Below, piece after piece: positions 48,713-56,562 of a stretch of DNA of 64,000 nucleotides. Position 1 is the stretch's first letter. Each line of letters starts with the position of its first letter. This DNA is from a virus: positions 1-64,000 of IMG/VR virus record IMGVR_UViG_3300008116_000125, one strand, 5' to 3'. A program made the translations under genes and the position numbers. The notes under the pieces are model-generated. The model was not told the DNA's origin. It searched no databases and saw only the letters and a program-made list of their open reading frames with translations.

Positions 48713-49626
48713 CCGCGATTAATGCAATCAACAGTGCTATTTCAAAAACAAGAGATGCTGTTGGATCAGCTGCAGCAATAGGAGATGCAGTTAGCAATCT
48801 ACCTGGTGTTCCTGATGGACTTAGAAACGCTATCGGGTCATTATTTGGAACAGGAAGAGGATTAGCACCGAGTCAAAATAGAAGAGACTTAAATAACTTC
48901 CTAGGTACTGCTTCAAAGTTAAAAGGATTTGCCAGACCCTCTCAATTTTATATTGAAATAGCTCCTCCGTATATGATGAGGGCTGATGGAGAAGATGCTA
49001 GAACTTTAGCCTTTCTCTGTGAATCAGCTAACTTACCAGGTGTATCTTTCGCTACATCAGAAATAAGAAGATATGGTTATGGTCCCGTAGAGAGAAAGCC
49101 TTACGCACCTATTTTTGTTGATACAACAATGACGTTTTTAACGGACGCTTCAGGATTAGTTCAAAAGTTCTTTTATAAGTGGATGAACGGCATTATTAAA
49201 TTTGATGAGCCGGTTTATGGTGCTGTAGGACAGGCCGGTGATTTTCAGCTTAATCCTTTTGAAGTTAACTATAAAGATCAGTACATGACAGACATTCTGG
49301 TTACTACTGTAGATGAAGCTAATAACGATATAATAAACGTAAGATTTAAAGAGGCATATCCTATTTTTATGGGTGATGTAAATCTAGGATGGGCCGATAC
49401 TGATTCAATAAGCCGTCTTCCAATAACATTTACTTTCTTTAACTGGAAAATTGAGCGCATTAATATTAATCAAATACAAGAAAGAAGATCACCTGGCGCG
49501 TTACAGAGCTTGTTAAAAGTAGGAACAGCAGTACAAACTCTTGCAGCTCTTAGAAAACCTAATAATGTTGCTGACGTAATTAATGTAGTTAATAATGCAA
49601 AAATCGCAATTGGCGGACTTATATAA
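48709..49626 (+). CDS. 54: Baseplate tail-tube initiator gp54-like
   Basis: This is a 305-residue protein. After an Ala-rich helical N-terminus (1-75), a tail-tube-like domain follows: ARPSQFYIEIAPPYMMR, TLAFLCESANLPGVSFATSE, YAPIFVDTTMTFLTDASGL, then FFYKWMNGIIKFDE. This arrangement is that of gp54, which polymerises on gp48 to initiate the tube. T4 gp54 has 320 residues. It overlaps the previous gene by 4 bases and lies upstream of gp26, within the hub group. Confusion with gp48 is possible because both carry tube-like folds. Confidence 0.8.
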   Translation: MTAINAINSAISKTRDAVGSAAAIGDAVSNLPGVPDGLRNAIGSLFGTGRGLAPSQNRRDLNNFLGTASKLKGFARPSQFYIEIAPPYMMRADGEDARTLAFLCESANLPGVSFATSEIRRYGYGPVERKPYAPIFVDTTMTFLTDASGLVQKFFYKWMNGIIKFDEPVYGAVGQAGDFQLNPFEVNYKDQYMTDILVTTVDEANNDIINVRFKEAYPIFMGDVNLGWADTDSISRLPITFTFFNWKIERININQIQERRSPGALQSLLKVGTAVQTLAALRKPNNVADVINVVNNAKIAIGGLI

Positions 49627-49641
49627 TTAAGGAGATATAAA

Positions 49642-50352
49642 ATGGCTTTACCAAAGATTAATCATCCAACCTTTGAGGTGACTTTACCATCAAGCAAAGA
49701 TAAGATAGTAGTTAGACCGTTTTTAGTAAAAGAAGAAAAAATTTTATTAATGGCAATGCAAGGTGAAGATTCAGATGAGATTATTAATTCTATAAAACAG
49801 GTAATTAATAATTGTATTATTACTGAAGGTGTAGATATAGACAAGCTTGCAACTTTTGATTTAGAATACTTATTTTTAAAAATAAGAGCACGTTCGGTTA
49901 ATAACGTTATTAAGTTAACCTACAAAGATTTAGAGGATGAGCTGAAATACGATGTTGAGGTTAACTTAGATGAGGTAGAAGTAAAGTTTGATCCTGCTCA
50001 CACAAATAAAATAGAAGTTACTGACAGACTTGGCTTCTACCTAGCATACCCTCATGCAGGAATGTCTGAGAAGATTAGCAACACAGATAGTGAAGCAGAT
50101 CTATTTTTTGATATTCTTAAAAACTGTATCGATAAGATTTATGATGGGGATAATGTTTACATGGCAAGCGACTCTTCAAGTGAAGAGCTTGAAGAGTTTT
50201 TACAGAACTTAGATGTTAAATCGTTTAAAAAGATTCAAGACTTCTTTCAAACAATGCCTAGACTATACCACGAGATAAAGTACACGAACAGTCTTGGCAA
50301 TGAAAGAACAATAAAACTTTCCTCGTTAAATGATTTTTTTATGTTGGGCTGA
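49642..50352 (+). CDS. 26: Baseplate hub assembly protein gp26-like
   Basis: This 236-residue protein of the T4 baseplate (gp26) family has EVTLPSSKDKIVVRPFLVKE with EKILLMAMQGEDSDE, then FDLEYLFLKIRARSVNNVIK, and KSFKKIQDFFQTMPRLYHEI near the end. T4 gp26 is 208 residues. A strong ribosome site (AAGGAGAT) precedes the ATG. Only four codons before the stop lies T TTT TTT (50334-50340) in the phase needed for -1 slippage. The in-phase product would be the 236-residue form and the slipped product 295 residues. Its role as scaffold or chaperone for the hub fits such a two-product arrangement. Confidence 0.85.
   Translation: MALPKINHPTFEVTLPSSKDKIVVRPFLVKEEKILLMAMQGEDSDEIINSIKQVINNCIITEGVDIDKLATFDLEYLFLKIRARSVNNVIKLTYKDLEDELKYDVEVNLDEVEVKFDPAHTNKIEVTDRLGFYLAYPHAGMSEKISNTDSEADLFFDILKNCIDKIYDGDNVYMASDSSSEELEEFLQNLDVKSFKKIQDFFQTMPRLYHEIKYTNSLGNERTIKLSSLNDFFMLG
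50334..50340 (+). promoter_or_regulatory. Slippery heptamer for -1 frameshifting
   Basis: Seven T residues split as T TTT TTT by the gp26 frame, 9 bases before its TGA stop. This is the canonical X XXY YYZ arrangement, and slipping one base back leads into the open frame at 50340. Confidence 0.7.
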
Positions 50353-50528
50353 GTCATAATAACCTAAGCAATTATTATTCTTTAATTTTTAGTTTGGCTC
50401 AGCACCACAAGTGGTCAGTAACAGAAATAGAAAATATGATTCCATTTGAGAGAGACCTTTATGTTGAATTGCTTCGTGATTATTTGGAAAGAGAACAAGA
50501 ACGCATTAAGGCTAGAAAACAACGATAA
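50340..50528 (+). CDS. Start-less -1 frame extension of gp26 (tail-chaperone-like)
   Basis: This frame of 62 codons begins at the slip site and reads YVGLSHNNLSNYYSLIFSLA, QHHKWSVTEIENMIPFERDL, YVELLRDYLEREQERIKARK and QR. There is no usable start codon at its beginning: a TGA lies just upstream and the first ATG is only 30 codons before the end. The WSVTEIENMIPFERDLYVELL stretch resembles the second parts of frameshifted tail-assembly chaperones (the T part of lambda G-T). Its TAA overlaps the next ATG (TAATG), so ribosomes reaching it could reinitiate on the tape-measure-type gene. Confidence 0.75.
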   Translation, partial: YVGLSHNNLSNYYSLIFSLAQHHKWSVTEIENMIPFERDLYVELLRDYLEREQERIKARKQR

Positions 50529-51886
50529 TGGTATCAGTAAGAAAAAAAGCTAGAGATAAACAAAAGCAAGATGCTATTAAAGAGGCATCTTCTGCTATGT
50601 TTGGTAGTGTTGGCTTTTTTCTTAATATTAAAACAGAAGTAAGTAGTATAGAAGAGGGCTCGTTAGAGCTTAAAAAATCAGCTGAAGAGTTAAGTGATCT
50701 TCTTGTTAATTATTTAAGTGAGGAAGAGCCCCCTCCTCTTCCAGATGCAGTGCCTGAAGATCGTATGCCAGGGATTGCAGCAACAGCAAAGAAACAAGCT
50801 TTTGATCTTGCCAAGCTTGGATTAATTCTTCCTTTTTTAATTAATAAAGAATCAAGAGAATATCTTGCTAATTTTATTTCCGGTCTTATCGGCCAAGAGG
50901 CTCTAGGAGCTATAAAGACTACTCTTGTAGGACTTACAGCCGTACTTACCGGAGTATTTGCTTATAAACTATTTAAACAAATTGGTACTACGATAGAAGC
51001 TGTAAAAGAGCTCTCTAGAGTAACTTCAATATTATTTGGTATAACTGATGCTGCCAATGATGACTTAGTAGATGAAAAAACAAAATTAGATAAAGATAAA
51101 AAAGAAGTAGATAAAGAAAAGAAAAAGAAGGCTAAAGAGAAAAAAGAGATCGACGAAAAAAAGCGTAACGCAAAAAGCGCTAGAGATGATCTTAAAAAAG
51201 AAAAACAGGCATTAAAGGGTAAAGGCAAATTATCAAAATTATTTGCTTTTGCTTCTCGAATAGCTCCTAATGTAGGTAAAAAATTATTAACTGCCATACC
51301 TTTTGTAGGAGCTTTTGCTGCGATCGGACTCTTACTTTATGAAATATACGATGAAGCAGTTAACTTTTTTGATGAAGAAGAGCGGACGCCTCCTAAGATA
51401 GATGCAGTTAGAGATGATGAGAAGGAGGACGAAAAGACGGTTGCCGAAGGAGTGCAGGCACAAGCAGTAGAGAAAGCACCAATAGCAGCTGCTGTTCCCC
51501 CTCTAGTAAAAGAATCTAGACAACAATTATCTAGACAAGTACCTTCCTCCCAACAGGAAGCACAGTCCTCATCGGATGCAGCAGCTGCACAGGCACAATC
51601 AATGGCTGCTGCTCCTGCTATGGAAATATTGCCGGGAGATAGTAACTCAGGCGAGGTTGGGGTTGAGGAGGCTGAAAGTGAGGGAGCTCTCGAGCTTCCA
51701 TCTTTTACAATGCCAAGAACTTTAGATATAGCAGAATCATCTGAAGAAATTATTTTAGAGAAGAAGGACGTTGTTCCGACAATAGTCGTTAATAATATAG
51801 ATAATAGTACTACAATTGCTAAAACAGAACCTGAAACAACTTCATCAGATGGTAGTTACAGATATTCAACGACGGTAGGTGTATAA
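50528..51886 (+). CDS. Putative tail tape-measure/hub protein, first of a pair
   Basis: This 452-residue protein has three parts. An N-terminal helical region (1-70) is rich in Lys and Glu. A hydrophobic region (about 90-165) contains ILPFLINKESREYLANFISG and TLVGLTAVLTGVFAYKLFKQ. A charged coiled coil follows (about 175-235, DKDKKEVDKEKKKKAKEKKE), then a second hydrophobic helix (about 250-272), and the C-terminal third is disordered. This resembles the tape-measure-type hub proteins after gp26 in marine T4-likes. T4 gp29 (590 residues) is the nearest analogue in role, but I see no clear similarity. It directly follows the frameshift extension and overlaps the next gene. Confidence 0.7.
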   Translation: MVSVRKKARDKQKQDAIKEASSAMFGSVGFFLNIKTEVSSIEEGSLELKKSAEELSDLLVNYLSEEEPPPLPDAVPEDRMPGIAATAKKQAFDLAKLGLILPFLINKESREYLANFISGLIGQEALGAIKTTLVGLTAVLTGVFAYKLFKQIGTTIEAVKELSRVTSILFGITDAANDDLVDEKTKLDKDKKEVDKEKKKKAKEKKEIDEKKRNAKSARDDLKKEKQALKGKGKLSKLFAFASRIAPNVGKKLLTAIPFVGAFAAIGLLLYEIYDEAVNFFDEEERTPPKIDAVRDDEKEDEKTVAEGVQAQAVEKAPIAAAVPPLVKESRQQLSRQVPSSQQEAQSSSDAAAAQAQSMAAAPAMEILPGDSNSGEVGVEEAESEGALELPSFTMPRTLDIAESSEEIILEKKDVVPTIVVNNIDNSTTIAKTEPETTSSDGSYRYSTTVGV

Positions 51887-53784
51887 TGGCTAGAAAAAAG
51901 AAAACAACAACGAGCAGACCAGAGCCAGACTACTTAATGTCTCCTGAAGAGCTTAAGTCTAAGCTTGCTAAGGAAGAAGCTGCTGCACGTAAAGAAAAAG
52001 AAGCTATTATTGGTCCTGCTGTCTCTGAAAGAGAAGCTCAGGCAATGTCAGTAGCTTCTACTAATAAAATTTTAGGCACAAACGAAGTAGAAAAAGCAAA
52101 GTATGATGCTCTTCAAGCCCTAGTAGGGAGCGGCACTGTCGCTAAAATGCTTTTTGACAAGCCTGCTAAAGGAACTACAAGCAAAACTACTACTGGTGCT
52201 GCCGATGGTAAAAAAGATGAGGGCAAGGACGTCAAGGAGAGTCTAAGCGCAATTGCTCTTAATCTGAAAGAAGTAGTTAAGTCATTTGGCAAGATGACCG
52301 CTACTTTGCAGAATGCAATTGATAAAAAGAATATGGAGGCATATGCTCTAGAAGAGCAACAAGCAGAAGCTGTACCTGTTGAAAAAGAAAGACCGACGCA
52401 GACTGGTGCTGAAAAAGGTGAAAAATCTTTTGGTGATCTGTTAAGCGATTTCTTTAAAAACCCTGCAATAATTGCTGCCTTTTCTGGAATAGTATATCTT
52501 TTCTTACCAAAAGAAATTAAAGAAAAAATATCTGGATTCTTCTCTGGGTTTGCAGAGGGAGTAAAAGAGACAAGTGGTGAGCTTGATACTTTTAAAACCG
52601 CATTGCTGGCTGCTGCGGCTGGTCTAGCGACTTACCTTGGAGCCGGTGTTTTAAAGTCTGTAGCAGAAGGAATAACTACTACAATGTCTTTAATTACCAA
52701 AGCAAAAACTGCATTTGGTAAAATGGGTAGAACTGGTAAAATAATTGCGGGTGTTGCGGTAGCCGGTGGTGCAGCGGCGGCAGGTGTTGCAATTGCAAGC
52801 ACAAAAGAAGATGAAGAAGCACAGGCGAGAAAAGATGAAAGTAGACCAGAAGGTGCACCAGGAGCTACAGCAACAGAAAAGCCATCGGTCGCAGGAAGCG
52901 CGCCAGCTCAAAAAGCGGAAAAGAAAAGTGCTGATCTTCCTAAGTCAAGCCCAGGAGGAAAAGACTCTGGAATGAAGGAGTCTGGGGGAGTGCTTGGCTC
53001 AGGTCTCAAGCCTCAATCAAAAATGGGATTACAGCTCCCATCAGGTAGTGACGCTGATACGAAGAAAATGATTATACATCATGAGGGCATTAGACATAGA
53101 CCATATAAAGATTCTTTAGGGCTATGGACTGTTGGTGTCGGACATTTAATTGGTGACGGCAAGTCTTTACCTCCAGAGTATAATAGAGAGTTTACTAACG
53201 ATGAAGTAATGCAGATGTTTGACAAAGACTTCGAACATCACAAACAGGCTGCAGAAAAGATACCGGGGTATGATAATCTTAATGATAAAGGGCAAGCAGC
53301 TTTAGTTGACCTCACATTTAATATGGGACCAGCGTGGTATAAAAAGTGGCCTAATTTTACGCGCAATATAAAAGAAGGTGATACGGAGGGAGCTGCTAAA
53401 AGCTTAGAAGATAGCAAGTGGTATACTCAAGTTGGTAGAAGAGCTCCAACCATTGTGTCATTAATCAGACAGGGTGGTGAAGAGAACGGAAGTCAGGGAA
53501 GCAATGCTACAACCGGACCTTCTGCTACCCCTACTATGTCAGCTCCACAAGTTGCATCCTTAGAACCACCTAAAGCATCTAGTGGTATGAAAGTGGCAGC
53601 AGCATCTGAAAGAAATGAGACTCAGATGACTGGAGGTCAGGGCGGTATTATTAATAACTCTATTAGTAACAATAAGCAGTTTTCAAGTAAAAAGGGACCG
53701 GACGCCCCGCCTCCGATCCCTTCGCCTGTTGCTAATAGAGGAACGTTAGATAGTGGTATCCGACATTCCACTTCCTATACTTAA
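51886..53784 (+). CDS. Tape-measure/hub protein with T4-type lysozyme domain
   Basis: This is a 632-residue protein. The N-terminal part (1-180) is helical and charged. Hydrophobic segments lie near 195-208, 237-258 and 285-305. A low-complexity linker follows, then a GH24 (T4 lysozyme-type) domain at about 392-530: IIHHEGIRHRPYKDSLG and WTVGVGHLIGDG carry the catalytic Glu400, Asp409 and Thr415, followed by FNMGPAWYKKWPNF and SKWYTQVGRRAPTI. In T4 this activity lies in gp5; the local gp5 has none, so peptidoglycan penetration probably depends on this protein. Its stop overlaps that of gp32 on the other strand. Confidence 0.85.
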   Translation: MARKKKTTTSRPEPDYLMSPEELKSKLAKEEAAARKEKEAIIGPAVSEREAQAMSVASTNKILGTNEVEKAKYDALQALVGSGTVAKMLFDKPAKGTTSKTTTGAADGKKDEGKDVKESLSAIALNLKEVVKSFGKMTATLQNAIDKKNMEAYALEEQQAEAVPVEKERPTQTGAEKGEKSFGDLLSDFFKNPAIIAAFSGIVYLFLPKEIKEKISGFFSGFAEGVKETSGELDTFKTALLAAAAGLATYLGAGVLKSVAEGITTTMSLITKAKTAFGKMGRTGKIIAGVAVAGGAAAAGVAIASTKEDEEAQARKDESRPEGAPGATATEKPSVAGSAPAQKAEKKSADLPKSSPGGKDSGMKESGGVLGSGLKPQSKMGLQLPSGSDADTKKMIIHHEGIRHRPYKDSLGLWTVGVGHLIGDGKSLPPEYNREFTNDEVMQMFDKDFEHHKQAAEKIPGYDNLNDKGQAALVDLTFNMGPAWYKKWPNFTRNIKEGDTEGAAKSLEDSKWYTQVGRRAPTIVSLIRQGGEENGSQGSNATTGPSATPTMSAPQVASLEPPKASSGMKVAAASERNETQMTGGQGGIINNSISNNKQFSSKKGPDAPPPIPSPVANRGTLDSGIRHSTSYT

Positions 53785-54677
53785 TCCTCAGCTAACTTCT
53801 TAAAGAAGTCCATATCCTCATCATCATCGTCAACAGTAGTTACTGGAGACTTAAGTGATTTAATGGGAGCCGCTGGTTTAACGTTATCACTTTCATCATA
53901 CATGCTACTCTCAGCCGTAGTCTGAGGCTTTGGGGACCCGCTGGTTAAACCAATTACACGATCAAATTTAGACTTAAGTTCATCGTACGATTTAAAGTTC
54001 TTAGGATCTACAAACTCGGCAAGTGCGTACTCGCGCTTCCATACCTTCTCAAGCTCTTCATCGTTATCCAACAAAGGTGCTGGTGATTCAAATTCGGACT
54101 TATCGTAATTACGATAACCTTCTACGTTACGAATCTTCAGCTTAAAGTTAGCACCTTCCCAAAGATCGAAAGGATTTACTGGCTTTTCGTCTTCATACTT
54201 TGGCTCCATTGCATCTTTAAGCTTTTCAAAGATCTTTTTGCCGTATTTAAAGAGGAAAACTTTACCTTCGTTTTCTGGGTGTGCAGGATCTTTTACAACA
54301 TAAATGTTGCTGTAGTATGACAGTCTACGTTTTTGTTTACGCACTTGTTCTTTATTTTGTTCAATACCTGAGTTCCAGAGCTGGGTATTATATTCTGAAA
54401 CCGGATCTTTTTGACCGATGGTAGTGAGCGATTTCTCAATATACCAGCCACCAGGACCCTGAAAGCCGTGATCCCATACTCTTGCGAACGGAACATCTTC
54501 GCCGTTTGGTGCAGGTAGAAATCTAATAACAGCATAACCGTTACCAGCTTTATCTACTTCTGGCTTCCAAAAGCGATCATCATCCTGAGATGCTGTAGTA
54601 GTATTAAGTTTATTGAATTCGTTGCTTAGATTTGCGAAAACCGATTGACGGTTCTTTTTGAGGGAACTAAAGTCCAT
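53781..54677 (-). CDS. 32: Single-stranded DNA-binding protein gp32
   Basis: This 298-residue protein coats ssDNA in replication and recombination. It has the N-terminal LAST-like basic motif SLKKNRQSVFANLSNEF, the OB-fold core FWKPEVDKAGNGYAVIRFLP, DHGFQGPGGWYIEKSLTTIG, KRRLSYYSNIYVVKDPAHPE and NPFDLWEGANFKLKIRNVEG, and an acidic tail (DDDDEDMDFFKKLAED) for contacting partner proteins. The Cys residues that bind zinc in T4 are absent, as in other marine relatives. AAGGAG precedes the ATG. It ends convergently with the lysozyme-domain gene. Confidence 0.95.
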   Translation of the reverse strand: MDFSSLKKNRQSVFANLSNEFNKLNTTTASQDDDRFWKPEVDKAGNGYAVIRFLPAPNGEDVPFARVWDHGFQGPGGWYIEKSLTTIGQKDPVSEYNTQLWNSGIEQNKEQVRKQKRRLSYYSNIYVVKDPAHPENEGKVFLFKYGKKIFEKLKDAMEPKYEDEKPVNPFDLWEGANFKLKIRNVEGYRNYDKSEFESPAPLLDNDEELEKVWKREYALAEFVDPKNFKSYDELKSKFDRVIGLTSGSPKPQTTAESSMYDESDNVKPAAPIKSLKSPVTTVDDDDEDMDFFKKLAED

Positions 54678-54743
54678 GTAATGCTCCTTATTAACGTTGT
54701 ATGCGATGTATATTCTTATCCACTTTGTACATAATGATAAGAG

Positions 54744-54751
54744 TATTTATA
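54744..54751 (-). promoter_or_regulatory. Late promoter-like TATAAATA upstream of gp32
   Basis: A perfect TATAAATA on the minus strand, 66 bases upstream of the gp32 ATG and at the end of the gp59 gene (the stop begins at 54752). gp32 may also have an earlier-class promoter not recognised here. Confidence 0.5.
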
Positions 54752-55333
54752 TTAACTGCCTTCATTAAATTTATCAAGTACTGCTAGTTTATACTTCTGT
54801 ATGTCGACGGTAAAGAACGGCCTATACTTCTTAAGTTTCTGATACTCTGTTGGCCATACGATTTTATCCTCTATTTTTCTATTCCATAGCTTAAGAAATC
54901 CTAGCAGATCATCTAATATTAAAAGCGTCTCAGGGGATATTTCTTTACGTAAATACAGCTTTAAGAGCTTAGGATGTTGCCCGTCTATGACTATGAAGTT
55001 AGAGTTAAAATCATCATCTAATTTATCGAGGTCAGATTTAAAAATGTATGATAGACTCTCAATTCGTTTCTTCCAGTTAAGATACGTTTTTTCGGCTACC
55101 TGCTCATTTACTAGATCACCTACCCAGCAGTCAGTAACTAAAAAATTAGCAACTAAAAAATTAGTACAGTCTTTATGTTTTGAAAGCTTATGAAAGAAGT
55201 ACTTGTCACTGCGCTTATCAAAGGTTGTTCTGCTAGCTCTCGTTCTACCATTATACTTAAAAAAATCGTAGTACTTAGAATTAAAATGATTCTTTAATGC
55301 AATATAAGTTTTATACGCGTTAAAAGCGTCCAT
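54752..55333 (-). CDS. 59: Helicase loader gp59
   Basis: This 193-residue protein recruits the replicative helicase gp41 to gp32-coated forks. DAFNAYKTYIALKNHFNSKY with YDFFKYNGRTRAS, then RSDKYFFHKLSKHKD and NFLVTDCWVGDLVNEQVAEK, match T4 gp59 (217 residues), especially the RDKYFF-KLS and W-GD motifs. The ATG at 55333 is chosen by that alignment; an upstream ATG at 55345 would add four residues. It overlaps the methyltransferase 3' end by 14 bases and precedes gp32, its partner. Confidence 0.9.
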   Translation of the reverse strand: MDAFNAYKTYIALKNHFNSKYYDFFKYNGRTRASRTTFDKRSDKYFFHKLSKHKDCTNFLVANFLVTDCWVGDLVNEQVAEKTYLNWKKRIESLSYIFKSDLDKLDDDFNSNFIVIDGQHPKLLKLYLRKEISPETLLILDDLLGFLKLWNRKIEDKIVWPTEYQKLKKYRPFFTVDIQKYKLAVLDKFNEGS

Positions 55334-55931
55334 TTTTAAAAACATATCCCTGCTGCCTAATATAACGCTCACGCATTGTAGAAACTTTACGCATCTCATT
55401 TGTCTCATCGATTAAGATCGTAAACCCGATAGCTTCAAAAGCACCTAACCAGTACTCTATTGGCATACAGTTAACGTGATGATGACCTGGTTGTCCAGGT
55501 AGTGCATGCGTCATGGCAACATACTTGCAGTGCTTGAATGTCTCAAGAAAGTGCTGCATGTATTTTTTCTCTACGTGCTCTACAAATTCTACGGACCAGG
55601 CAAGATCATATGTCTCTGATGGAATATAGGGCCCTGTTGCATAGTCATGAATAGTAATAAGCTTTGATACTTCCGGGTCACGTTCTACTTTATCGTCCCC
55701 ATCAACTCCGAGCACTTTCAAGCCCTTACTGTGTGCCAATTCTACCATGCCTCCGGGTCCGCACCCCACATCAAGCATTGACTTAATGTCTAGCGTCTTC
55801 ATTAGATAGGTTAACGCCCCATCATCTACGTGAGTCTCTCCTTCGTGTCCTCCTAGATGCGAGGGCAGGTCATCTGGGTGCTTGTAAGCCTCAGGTACGT
55901 CAAAATTATATTCTACTAACGGTTCACTCAT
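55320..55931 (-). CDS. SAM-dependent methyltransferase
   Basis: This 203-residue class I methyltransferase has motif I as MLDVGCGPGGMVELA (about 52-66), an acidic end of strand 2 (VLGVDGDD, 73-80) and motif IV YDLAWSVEFVEHVEK. A His-rich stretch, GQPGHHHVNCMP, is near residue 150. The substrate is unknown; small molecule, sugar, protein or DNA are all possible. It is inserted between the late co-activator gp33 and gp59, overlapping both neighbours by a few bases, so it is transcribed with them. Confidence 0.85.
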   Translation of the reverse strand: MSEPLVEYNFDVPEAYKHPDDLPSHLGGHEGETHVDDGALTYLMKTLDIKSMLDVGCGPGGMVELAHSKGLKVLGVDGDDKVERDPEVSKLITIHDYATGPYIPSETYDLAWSVEFVEHVEKKYMQHFLETFKHCKYVAMTHALPGQPGHHHVNCMPIEYWLGAFEAIGFTILIDETNEMRKVSTMRERYIRQQGYVFKNGRF

Positions 55932-56209
55932 ATCGGTAACTTTCCACTTTTTGGTAAATAATTTTGATTTTCAGCCTCGAACTGAATCTTAGCTTTCATT
56001 TTTGCGCTACCCTTAATAAGAGCAGCTGCTGTCTCAATCTCAACATCATTAACACTACAATAATACATGACTGCTTCAATATAATCCATCTTTTTTTCTT
56101 CTACCAGCTTATCAATTTCATGCATGAACTGAGTAGGAGATTTTATGGAATTTATCTCAACATCATCAATTTGTAGTAGGTAAGATTTTTTATCGTTATC
56201 TTCTATCAT
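55928..56209 (-). CDS. 33: Late transcription co-activator gp33
   Basis: This 93-residue helical protein matches the gp33 family: FMHEIDKLVEEKKMDYIEAV with YYCSVNDVEIETAAALIKGS, then KMKAKIQFEAENQNYLPKSG ending KLPI. In T4, gp33 (112 residues) binds the RNA polymerase flap and connects it to the sliding clamp gp45, which allows transcription at late promoters with the sigma-like gp55. This fits the NATAAATA elements in the window. It overlaps the methyltransferase ATG and the 3-TM gene. Confidence 0.9.
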   Translation of the reverse strand: MIEDNDKKSYLLQIDDVEINSIKSPTQFMHEIDKLVEEKKMDYIEAVMYYCSVNDVEIETAAALIKGSAKMKAKIQFEAENQNYLPKSGKLPI

Positions 56210-56562
56210 TTAAAAACAACTATACCAAGTAATACTGCTTGAATGAAGAAGCCTAGCCCGTTAGTAACAATATTAAGCATATCTCTCTTAATTAATGCTC
56301 TAACGAAAAATAGTAATAAACCTGACCAAATAAAGAAAATAACATCTAAAGATGGTAGCTTATCTGATATTGCAAAAATAAGTCCTAAAAGAGAAGGAAT
56401 GGTTGCTGCATGAATAAGCATCGTGCCTAACCAGCCAACCCCTTCAGCAGACAAGTGGGATATTTTTTGACTTAGGTTTGTTTTCTGGGATCGGAACCAA
56501 TCTTGAATTTTATTCAAATTAATTTTAGGTTCTTTTTTCTTTATAGAAGATGTGTCTTCCAA
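56206..56562 (-). CDS. Three-span membrane protein, holin candidate
   Basis: This 118-residue protein has a charged N-terminus (1-38) followed by three hydrophobic segments at about 42-64 (VGWLGTMLIHAATIPSLLGL), 72-92 (LDVIFFIWSGLLLFFVRALI) and 98-117 (VTNGLGFFIQAVLLGIVVF). It overlaps the SleB-type hydrolase gene by 38 bases. Its size, three spans and position beside a cell-wall hydrolase suggest a class I holin. This is inference, as no family is recognised; marine phages often carry this protein without a named function. Confidence 0.7.
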   Translation of the reverse strand: MEDTSSIKKKEPKINLNKIQDWFRSQKTNLSQKISHLSAEGVGWLGTMLIHAATIPSLLGLIFAISDKLPSLDVIFFIWSGLLLFFVRALIKRDMLNIVTNGLGFFIQAVLLGIVVFK

